Shown: positions 7,384 through 11,475 of the stretch, in pieces
How the letters are laid out: every line of letters begins with the position of its first letter
Numbering within the stretch: the first letter of the stretch is position 1
DNA from: Candidatus Falkowiibacteriota bacterium
GTDB lineage: Archaea; Iainarchaeota; Iainarchaeia; Iainarchaeales; GCA-2688035
Length of the DNA stretch: 11,551 nucleotides
Direction of reading: 5' to 3'
NCBI GenBank assembly: GCA_017610485.1
Contig: JAFCBY010000031.1
Coordinates: forward strand, 1 to 11,551
The notes under the pieces: generated by a model
What the model was told of the DNA's origin: nothing
The model's database searches: none
Seen by the model: only the letters and a program-made list of their open reading frames with translations
Position numbers and translations under genes: made by a program

Positions 7384-7647
7384 TTACTCCGCCTCAATTA
7401 TCTTCCTCAAGTCTTTGACGCTTCTGCTTCTAAAGCCATATTTCTTAATATGCCTATCACAGGATTCAATCACTTCCCTTACGACTTCCTCTCTGACTTC
7501 AGGCTCAACAAATTCCTCGCCGTACATTTCAGCAAACTTGTCCAATGCATCCCCTTTGTCTCTCAGGCCATACTTCTCTTTCACTACACCAAGAACTCTG
7601 CTGGTGTAATCTTTTATTTTAAAATTCACAGCAACCTCTTTACCCAT
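7384..7647 (-). CDS. DUF2683-family antitoxin, cassette 2
   Basis: The 87-residue acidic product contains VNFKIKDYTSRVLGVVKEKYGLRDKGDALDKFAEMYGEEF, the DUF2683 pattern (short strand, two helices, ribbon-helix-helix-like DNA-binding part). The C-terminal SVKDLRKIIE segment probably wraps the toxin. DUF2683 proteins are frequent partners of archaeal RelE toxins, and here the toxin gene starts on the next base. The ATG at 7645-7647 has GGTGA seven bases upstream. Autoregulation is likely through the palindrome in its promoter. Confidence 0.8.
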   Translation of the reverse strand: MGKEVAVNFKIKDYTSRVLGVVKEKYGLRDKGDALDKFAEMYGEEFVEPEVREEVVREVIESCDRHIKKYGFRSRSVKDLRKIIEAE

Positions 7648-7668
7648 ATAATTTCACCTAATATAGAC

Positions 7669-7691
7669 TTAGTTCAACTAATTTATAAACC
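7669..7691 (-). promoter_or_regulatory. Promoter and palindromic operator of the RelE/DUF2683 pair
   Basis: The TATA box GGTTTATAAAT (complement of 7681-7691) is centred 39 bases before the ATG. Next to it lies the 13-base palindrome TTAGTT-C-AACTAA (7669-7681), overlapping the box edge. This position is suited to repression by the antitoxin. Confidence 0.55.
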
Positions 7692-7698
7692 TTTCTTG

Positions 7699-7776
7699 CC
7701 GTCCGGCGTGATTGTGCAATCCCCGCCTCCCGGATTTTTGCTTGGTTGGCGGTAGGTGGTTTGTGGTCTGTTGTTT
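7699..7776 (-). repeat. Cassette-junction repeat, copy 3
   Basis: The compact type has CCGTCC, left arm GGCGTGATT (7705-7713), loop GTGC, right arm AATCCCCGCC with one extra C, and TCCCGGA. The following block is degenerate (TTTTTGCTTGG rather than CTGCACACGGGG). A T/G-rich tail then runs to about 7776. Confidence 0.85.
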
Positions 7777-7777
7777 C

Positions 7778-8134
7778 TTATAATTCATACAATTCCTTGA
7801 TTTTCTGTTTTACTTCTTTGAGCTTTTGGTTGGAAATTTTTCCTATTTTTTGATTAATCAACTTCTTTTCTATTGTTGTAGGAAAATCCACAAGAATTTT
7901 GCTTTCTGCTCTAAGTTCTCCTTCGTCCAAATCTTTGTTTGTTAGTTTTACATCATATTTTGCTTTTGTGGGTGTTGAGGAAACACTTAAGACAATCAGG
8001 TCTTCTGAATTCTTGTTATAATCAGAATTGCTTATTGCAAGAACTGGCCTTCTCTTAAAACCCACCTGTTGCGAGTAGAGAATGTTTGCTACTATTATGT
8101 TGCCTTGTTCAAAACTTGAAGAGTTTTTCTGCAT
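7778..8134 (-). CDS. PemK/MazF-type toxin, cassette 3
   Basis: The 118-residue product begins SSFEQGNIIVANILYSQQVGFKRRPVLAIS, the PemK/MazF signature (GD-V-h, then G-KRRP-hhhIS). It continues with the beta-barrel strands and a lysine-rich C-terminal helix (KLKEVKQKIKELYEL). Family members are sequence-specific endoribonucleases. The ATG at 8132-8134 is chosen: it has a purine-rich GAGGGAG before it and overlaps the antitoxin end by 26 bases. The longer frame to 8197 would be translated antitoxin DNA. It is a paralogue of the toxin in cassette 6, about 63% identical over 113 aligned residues by hand count. Confidence 0.85.
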   Translation of the reverse strand: MQKNSSSFEQGNIIVANILYSQQVGFKRRPVLAISNSDYNKNSEDLIVLSVSSTPTKAKYDVKLTNKDLDEGELRAESKILVDFPTTIEKKLINQKIGKISNQKLKEVKQKIKELYEL

Positions 8135-8312
8135 CGTCTCCCTCTTCAACAAGTCGTTTGTAGGCGTATGCTCTAAGTGGTTCTTTTTCCGCTTCAAGAA
8201 TATTTATCTTTTCTTGAAATGTTTGTCTTGCTACTTCTGCCCATTTTATTTCAGAGTGCTTTCTCATTTTGCTATGCAATTCATCAGGGATAGCCATAGT
8301 CATATTAGCCAT
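8109..8312 (-). CDS. VapB-like antitoxin of the PemK pair, cassette 3
   Basis: The 67-residue product begins MANMTMAIPDELHSKMRKHSEIKWAEVAR, the archaeal VapB-like pattern (beta strand, helix, 'EIxWxEVAR' helix) expected to form a ribbon-helix-helix-type dimer. The acidic tail (EEGDDAEKLFKF) probably binds the toxin. This antitoxin class usually accompanies PIN toxins, so the pairing with PemK/MazF is notable. The ATG at 8310-8312 has AGGTGA four bases upstream. Confidence 0.8.
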   Translation of the reverse strand: MANMTMAIPDELHSKMRKHSEIKWAEVARQTFQEKINILEAEKEPLRAYAYKRLVEEGDDAEKLFKF

Positions 8313-8322
8313 AAAATCACCT

Positions 8323-8355
8323 AAATAAGTAAAATAAGTAGAACTCTATTTAAAT
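8323..8355 (-). promoter_or_regulatory. Promoter and tandem 9-bp operator of cassette 3
   Basis: Two perfect head-to-tail copies of AAATAAGTA (8323-8331 and 8332-8340) lie between the TATA box (TATTTAAAT, 8347-8355) and the ribosome binding site. The same arrangement occurs in cassette 6. Head-to-tail sites about one helical turn apart suit cooperative binding of the antitoxin. Confidence 0.6.
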
Positions 8356-8365
8356 CTTTCTTTTG

Positions 8366-8443
8366 CCGTCCGGCGTGATTGTGTATTCCCGCCTCCTGGA
8401 TCTGCACACGGTGGATTTAGTAAGTGGTAAGTGGTTTGTGGCT
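8366..8443 (-). repeat. Cassette-junction repeat, copy 4
   Basis: The compact type has CCGTCC, left arm GGCGTGATT (8372-8380), loop GTGT, right arm ATTCCCGCC (8385-8393), then TCCTGGATCTGCACACGG. A T/G-rich tail ends a few bases before the next stop codon. Confidence 0.85.
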
Positions 8444-8449
8444 TGCAAT

Positions 8450-8764
8450 TCATTTCCAAACCTTTTGAAGATTTTTAAGTCCTTGTATGAATTCTTCTTC
8501 GCCTAATGGGTTCACTATGTTTCTTTCTTTTAGTTCATCCATTATTTCCCATAGGCTTATTCCGGCGTTTTCTGCTGCCTTTCCTATGCTTATCTTCCCT
8601 TGTTGGTATTGTTTTATGGCTTTTTCGAGTTTGTATTGTTTTGCGCCAAGTACAAATATCCTTTTCAGGGCAGTGGTTTTGTCTGTTTTCTCTTCTCTGG
8701 CAACTTCTTCTATTAATGCCGTGTCTTTTTTTTCAAACCTTGCTGAGACTAGTTCTGTTTTCAT
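8450..8764 (-). CDS. UPF0175-like antitoxin with N-terminal RHH-like segment, cassette 4
   Basis: The 104-residue product has an N-terminal strand-helix-helix part (TELVSARFEKKDTALIEEVAREEKTDKTTALKRIFVLGAKQYKLEKAI). It then has QYQQGKISIGKAAENAGISLWEIMDELKERNI, the UPF0175 pattern in which a helix-turn-helix-like segment follows a GK-S-x-AAxxAG motif. UPF0175 proteins are antitoxin partners of DUF3368/PIN toxins, and the gene directly upstream is such a toxin. Its ATG overlaps the toxin TGA by four bases (ATGA), and the toxin end carries GGAGGG as a strong ribosome binding site. Toxin-first order is the reverse of the usual one. Confidence 0.8.
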   Translation of the reverse strand: MKTELVSARFEKKDTALIEEVAREEKTDKTTALKRIFVLGAKQYKLEKAIKQYQQGKISIGKAAENAGISLWEIMDELKERNIVNPLGEEEFIQGLKNLQKVWK

Positions 8765-9297
8765 TTTTTCCCTCCTTTTATTTTTTCGATTTTAGTAAAT
8801 GCTTTAAGGATAAAATCAATTTTGTATCTTCCTTCTTTTTGAGCAATTTTTAGTGCTTCTAATGCGTTCTCTCTTGAGATTTTTTTCCTTTCAGCAAAAC
8901 CAACAACAATGTCCGGAATTGTTGCCCAGTTTATTTCAAGCAACTTTGCCGCATTTATTGCCTGCCGGTCATCAACCAGTAGTAATTTTGCGTTTGTTTG
9001 AAGGCACAGTTTTATGGCCTCCATTTCTCCTTCATCCAAATTAAGTTGGCTTAACCACTTGGTTGCTTTACTTTCTTTCAACGATTTTGCTTTTTTAATC
9101 ACGATTTTGTTTTCTTCGATTGCTTCTTCTATCTTTAATGCATCAATTTTCTGCAGCTCTTTTCCTGCAATAACCGTTTCTTCAAAAACCTTTTCAGGGA
9201 TTTCGACTTGGAATTCTTCACACATCACGCTAAGCAAACCTGCTTTGGTTCCAATGATTAGTGAACTGCTGTCGCTAATAACAAGCAATCTTGTCAT
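8761..9297 (-). CDS. PIN-domain toxin, DUF3368-like, cassette 4
   Basis: The 178-residue product has PIN-type acidic positions: D9 in LLVISDSSSLI, E39/E40, D88-E91 in LDEGEMEAIKLCL, and D109/D110 in KLLLVDDRQAINAA. PIN proteins are metal-dependent RNases, and the VapC members typically cut tRNA or rRNA. The 'DEGExEAI' and 'LLLVDDxxA' blocks match the DUF3368 branch. After residue 140 a helical tail (RENALEALKIAQKEGRYKIDFILKAF) follows, also typical of that branch. The ATG at 9295-9297 has no obvious ribosome binding site and lies 28 bases from the TATA centre, so the mRNA is probably leaderless. Confidence 0.85.
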   Translation of the reverse strand: MTRLLVISDSSSLIIGTKAGLLSVMCEEFQVEIPEKVFEETVIAGKELQKIDALKIEEAIEENKIVIKKAKSLKESKATKWLSQLNLDEGEMEAIKLCLQTNAKLLLVDDRQAINAAKLLEINWATIPDIVVGFAERKKISRENALEALKIAQKEGRYKIDFILKAFTKIEKIKGGKK

Positions 9298-9312
9298 ACA
9301 ATATATACTAAT

Positions 9313-9330
9313 GTAAACAGTTTATAAATA
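9313..9330 (-). promoter_or_regulatory. Promoter of the PIN/UPF0175 cassette
   Basis: The TATA box TATTTATAAA (complement of 9321-9330) is overlapped by the small palindrome TAAAC-A-GTTTA (9313-9323). The short distance to the ATG predicts a leaderless transcript. Confidence 0.5.
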
Positions 9331-9335
9331 TACTG

Positions 9336-9413
9336 CCGCTCGGCGTGATTGTGTAATCCCGCCTCCCGGATCTGCACACGGGGGATTTAGTGGGCGGTAA
9401 GTGGTTAGTGGGT
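9336..9413 (-). repeat. Cassette-junction repeat, copy 5
   Basis: The compact type has CCGCTC, left arm GGCGTGATT (9342-9350), loop GTGT, right arm AATCCCGCC (9355-9363), then TCCCGGATCTGCACACGGGG. The T/G-rich tail runs to about 9413. The arms pair at eight of nine positions. Confidence 0.88.
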
Positions 9414-9444
9414 TTATTTTTTCATTCCTCATGTTATCCTGTCT

Positions 9445-10056
9445 CTATTTAAATAAAATTATCCCATTCCAGCGTCCTTTATATGTTATCCCCAAGTCTT
9501 GGGCACACTTTTGCATCAACTCTGAATTTGCAGTTGCTGTTATAAATGCCTTTCCTCTGGGTTTTAGTGTTGCATATATGTTGGCAATCGCATTTTTGTA
9601 GTCGCCGCCCCAGTCTACTCCGCCTCTTGTACTAATTATTAAATGAAATCTATTTTTTCCAAAATGTTTTGCAAGATCGTGTACTGATACCTTGTGAAAT
9701 TTTTTTGGTGATACTGAATGAACTAAATCAGACTTGCTAATATGCACATTTGGTTGTTCTAATTCGTCTGCAAGAGTGCTTAGCCCACAGCCTTCATCTA
9801 AAATTTCTATTTTTTGCCTTGGAAATCTTTTTTTCAATTTTCCTATTTCTTCTTGAAATTTTATTCCTTGGTCTTTTTCCACTTCTGCCAAGGTTCTATC
9901 CCATTTTCCCAATTTTCCTCTAAAACGCCGTGCTGTGTCTTCAGCGTTTCCAAGGTTTGTCTTGTCACTGATTGCACTTTGCCTTTTTTTGGAATAGTCT
10001 TTTCTCCTTTTCTGTCTTTGTCGTATTTTTAATCTTCTTCTTTTTGGTGCTGGCAT
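9445..10056 (-). CDS. Methyltransferase-like protein with basic N terminus, cassette 5
   Basis: The product has 203 residues. The first 25 contain 14 lysines or arginines (PAPKRRRLKIRQRQKRRK), suggesting nucleic-acid or ribosome binding. From about residue 83, IEILDEGCGLSTLADEL resembles methyltransferase motif I (E-x-G-C-G). It is followed by a strand with an acidic residue (HISKSDL), then FHLIISTRGGVDWGG and YATLKPRGKAFITAT, the usual late strands of the class I fold. The substrate is unknown. The ATG at 10054-10056 has GTGA seven bases upstream. The promoter and leader are homologous to those of cassette 1, although the proteins are otherwise dissimilar. Confidence 0.6.
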   Translation of the reverse strand: MPAPKRRRLKIRQRQKRRKDYSKKRQSAISDKTNLGNAEDTARRFRGKLGKWDRTLAEVEKDQGIKFQEEIGKLKKRFPRQKIEILDEGCGLSTLADELEQPNVHISKSDLVHSVSPKKFHKVSVHDLAKHFGKNRFHLIISTRGGVDWGGDYKNAIANIYATLKPRGKAFITATANSELMQKCAQDLGITYKGRWNGIILFK

Positions 10057-10069
10057 TTTATCACTTTTT

Positions 10070-10187
10070 CCGTCCGGCGGGTTCTATAGTATCATCTATG
10101 CATTTGTTCTATTTAAGAATTAGCAATTCCCGCCTCCCGGAACTGCGCGAGACTGGTCTGTTGTTTGTGATTAGTAGTTTGTGCTTT
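10070..10187 (-). repeat. Cassette-junction repeat, copy 6 (long-loop type)
   Basis: The left arm CCGTCCGGCG (10070-10079), 46 loop bases (10080-10125) and right arm ATTCCCGCCTCCCGG (10126-10140) are followed by AACTGCGCGAGA and a T/G-rich tail up to the next stop codon. The loop length equals that of copy 2, and both contain AGTATCATCTATGCATTT. Confidence 0.85.
10110..10118 (-). promoter_or_regulatory. TATA box for cassette 5
   Basis: TCTTAAATA on the minus strand, inside the loop of junction copy 6, is centred about 58 bases before the ATG. The predicted leader of about 30 bases contains the left arm of the repeat. Confidence 0.5.
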
Positions 10188-10538
10188 TCAGAGTTCATAT
10201 AATTCCTTTATTTTTCCTTTTACTTCTTTGAGTTTCTGCTTTGATATTTTTCCTATTTTGGTTTCTATCAGTTTCTTGTATGTTGTCACTGGGTTGTCAA
10301 CCATTATATGGCTTTCAGTCTTAAGCCGTCCTTTTTCTAAATCTTTTGAAGTCAGTAAAACGTCATATTTTGTTTTGCTTCCTTGTGAAGTTATCTTAAG
10401 CAAAATTAAGTCATCTGATTCTCTGTTGAATTTTGAATTGCTTATAACCAGTGCAGGTCGTCTTTTCGCCCCGATTTGTTCTGAGAATATTAGGTTGGCT
10501 ACAACGAGGTCTCCTTGTTCAAAATTCGAAGAGTTCAT
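10188..10538 (-). CDS. PemK/MazF-type toxin, cassette 6
   Basis: The 116-residue product begins SSNFEQGDLVVANLIFSEQIGAKRRPALVIS, the PemK/MazF signature. A barrel follows, with the C-terminal helix KLKEVKGKIKELYEL. A role as an endoribonuclease that blocks translation is inferred from the family. The ATG at 10536-10538 is chosen, with GGAG upstream and a 20-base overlap with the antitoxin end; the frame to 10607 is only the antitoxin gene in another frame. It is paralogous to the cassette 3 toxin, and differences are spread along the length, so the duplication is not recent. Confidence 0.85.
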   Translation of the reverse strand: MNSSNFEQGDLVVANLIFSEQIGAKRRPALVISNSKFNRESDDLILLKITSQGSKTKYDVLLTSKDLEKGRLKTESHIMVDNPVTTYKKLIETKIGKISKQKLKEVKGKIKELYEL

Positions 10539-10722
10539 GCGCGTCTTCTCCTTCTTCTGCCCATCTCTTGTAAGCATATAGCTTCCATGGGTCTTTCTCT
10601 GATTCAAGCAACTTGGCTTTTTCTTCTATTGCCTGCCTTGCCACTTCAGTCCACTTAATTTCTGGGTACTTTTTAATTACTTTATGTAATTGTTCAGGAA
10701 TAGCCATAGTCATATTAACCAT
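10519..10722 (-). CDS. VapB-like antitoxin of the second PemK pair, cassette 6
   Basis: The 67-residue product (MVNMTMAIPEQLHKVIKKYPEIKWTEVARQA at the start, acidic tail EEGEDAHELFEF) is the same length as the cassette 3 antitoxin and identical at about 40 of 67 positions by hand count. The conserved N terminus predicts the same DNA-binding mode, matching the identical tandem operator upstream. Residues that changed cluster in the middle and tail, where toxin specificity would be read. The ATG has AGGTGA five bases upstream. Confidence 0.8.
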   Translation of the reverse strand: MVNMTMAIPEQLHKVIKKYPEIKWTEVARQAIEEKAKLLESEKDPWKLYAYKRWAEEGEDAHELFEF

Positions 10723-10733
10723 TAAATCACCTT

Positions 10734-10766
10734 AAATAAGTAAAATAAGTAGAAGTCTATTTAAAG
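10734..10766 (-). promoter_or_regulatory. Promoter and tandem 9-bp operator of cassette 6
   Basis: Two head-to-tail copies of AAATAAGTA (10734-10742 and 10743-10751) lie between the TATA box (complement of 10758-10766) and the ribosome binding site, as in cassette 3. Confidence 0.6.
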
Positions 10767-10776
10767 CTTTCTCTTT

Positions 10777-10807
10777 CCGTCGGCGTGGTTTGTAATCCCG
10801 CCTCCCC
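10777..10807 (-). repeat. Cassette-junction repeat, copy 7 (hairpin only)
   Basis: The copy has CCGT, left arm GGCGTGGTT (10782-10790), loop TGT, right arm AATCCCGCC (10794-10802) and TCCCC. The downstream block and T/G-rich tail seen in other copies are absent, so this is the right boundary of the array. The A-to-G change in the left arm keeps a G-T pair. Confidence 0.8.
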
Positions 10808-10823
10808 AAGAGACGCCCCAAGC

Positions 10824-10853
10824 AGCAGCCCCCTATAGCCCTTATAGGTTGCT
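10824..10853 (-). terminator. Hairpin between the array and the small RHH gene
   Basis: CCTATA (10832-10837) and TATAGG (10843-10848) form a perfect stem with a 5-base loop. An outer AGCA/TGCT pairing extends it. It lies about 60 bases behind the stop of the minus-strand RHH-like gene and could end that transcript; no T run follows. Confidence 0.3.
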
Positions 10854-10911
10854 ATTAGTATTATGCGCAAGGTTGTATTTAAGGGTTCCGGCAAAAAAGT
10901 TGGTTTTTGGC

Positions 10912-11043
10912 TCATTTCTTTGCCGGTTTCAGCAGTTTCAGAATTATCTGCTCGTAGCTTTCCCCTTTCTTTCCTAAGTCCTTCAACTTGTCCCTTGTTT
11001 GCGGGGTCAGTTGAATAGTGGTTACTCCTTTCCTGTAAGGCAT
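10912..11043 (-). CDS. Small ribbon-helix-helix-like regulator or antitoxin, 43 residues
   Basis: The ATG at 11041-11043 opens 43 codons ending TGA at 10912-10914. The peptide reads MPYRKGVTTIQLTPQTRD, then KLKDLGKKGESYEQIILKLLKPAKK. A short strand (TTIQL), a first helix starting TPQTRDKL and a second helix SYEQIILKLL match the minimal ribbon-helix-helix plan of archaeal CopG/DUF7557-like proteins, which act as DNA-binding dimers. The gene has a TATA box about 29 bases upstream and no ribosome binding site, suggesting a leaderless mRNA. Operator-like repeats cover its start. No toxin gene follows it. Its length makes it easy for gene finders to miss. Confidence 0.7.
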   Translation of the reverse strand: MPYRKGVTTIQLTPQTRDKLKDLGKKGESYEQIILKLLKPAKK

Positions 11044-11092
11044 AGTGGTATATAATGGCAATAGGTGTTTATATTTCTTTAGTTGCCACTAT
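11015..11092. promoter_or_regulatory. Phased ATARTGGYA operator set with TATA box for the RHH gene
   Basis: ATAGTGGTA (11042-11050) and ATAATGGCA (11052-11060) lie exactly 10 bases apart on the plus strand. ATAGTGGCA occurs on the minus strand (11084-11092), and a weaker ATAGTGGTT lies inside the gene (11015-11023). The outer sites form the 9-bp inverted repeat GCATAGTGG/CCACTATGC. The TATA box (complement of 11068-11077) sits between the sites. Confidence 0.55.
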
Positions 11093-11232
11093 GCCCATAC
11101 TTGCTTATGGCTGCAGGTAGTGCAGACAAAAAGTAATTCATTTCATAAAAATCTTTTTTTGATAGAATGTAAGGGGGGGGCAACGCCCCCTCTAAAAAAC
11201 AAAGTGAAGCTATCTGAAAAGATTTTCCATTT
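11044..11232. other. Mostly non-coding stretch
   Basis: Apart from the operator repeats at its left end and the GC hairpin near 11176, I see no convincing gene here on either strand. The plus-strand open frame that crosses it starts in the operator region and has no coding character. Confidence 0.5.
11176..11190 (-). terminator. GC-rich hairpin
   Basis: GGGGGC (11176-11181) and GCCCCC (11185-11190) pair around the loop AAC, giving a 6-bp all-GC stem next to an A run on the plus strand. It lies behind the two weak minus-strand ORFs and could mark the end of their transcript. Confidence 0.35.
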
Positions 11233-11268
11233 TTATTTCTTCTTTGCGGATTTTTTCTTCCTTGCCAT
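11233..11268 (-). CDS. Possible 11-residue lysine-rich ORF
   Basis: MARKKKSAKKK followed by TAA. GGAGG lies eight bases before the ATG, an ideal spacing and the main reason to list it. It is in the same frame as the ORF ending at 11290, separated by that ORF's TGA and 7 sense codons. It could therefore be the tail of a protein broken by that stop, a real micro-peptide, or chance. Confidence 0.2.
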   Translation of the reverse strand: MARKKKSAKKK

Positions 11269-11289
11269 TTCCTTAACCTCCAAATTTAA

Positions 11290-11475
11290 TCACGAATATT
11301 TTTTTCCATATTCTTCGTCTGGGTCTTTTTCATATTTTGTGCTACTTACTTTTGCAGCTTGTTTAAAGCCTACACTCCATCTCTGAATCAAATAGGGGAA
11401 GGATACTCTGTTTTGATAGGAAAGAAGCTGTTTTCTCGCTTTATTTTTTCGGACATTATTCGGACATTGGGACAT
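11290..11475 (-). CDS. Unrecognised ORF, 61 residues
   Basis: The ATG at 11473-11475 directly follows an in-frame TAA and lies inside the CGGACA repeat cluster, so the first residues (MSQCPNNVRK) are encoded by repeat DNA. The last part (STKYEKDPDEEYGKKYS) has plausible protein composition. No ribosome binding site is evident and no family is recognised. It could be a fragment of a longer gene whose start was replaced when the repeats arrived. Confidence 0.25.
   Translation of the reverse strand: MSQCPNNVRKNKARKQLLSYQNRVSFPYLIQRWSVGFKQAAKVSSTKYEKDPDEEYGKKYS

Noticed and set aside
8135..8197. Longer N terminus for the cassette 3 PemK toxin (start at 8197)
   Set aside because: The extra residues are the antitoxin gene read in another frame, and the family begins close to the FEQG-hh-VAN segment. 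The same applies to cassette 6 (start at 10607).
6089..10807. Classic bacterial attC sites at the cassette junctions
   Set aside because: I looked for RYYYAAC and GTTRRRY boxes in the right spacing on both strands. Sequences such as GGTTAGTGG come close but do not match, and no AAC/GTT pair frames the palindrome.
6089..10807. CRISPR array
   Set aside because: The repeats are 660-970 bases apart with genes between them, not short uniform spacers, and no cas gene is present.
10800..10870. Possible tRNA in the GC-rich stretch right of the array
   Set aside because: Only one clear stem can be drawn; there is no T-loop consensus or acceptor stem.
11045..11386. Plus-strand open frame of about 113 codons
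   Set aside because: It begins in the operator repeats of the RHH gene, crosses the GC hairpin and has a phenylalanine-rich composition typical of antisense A/T-rich DNA.
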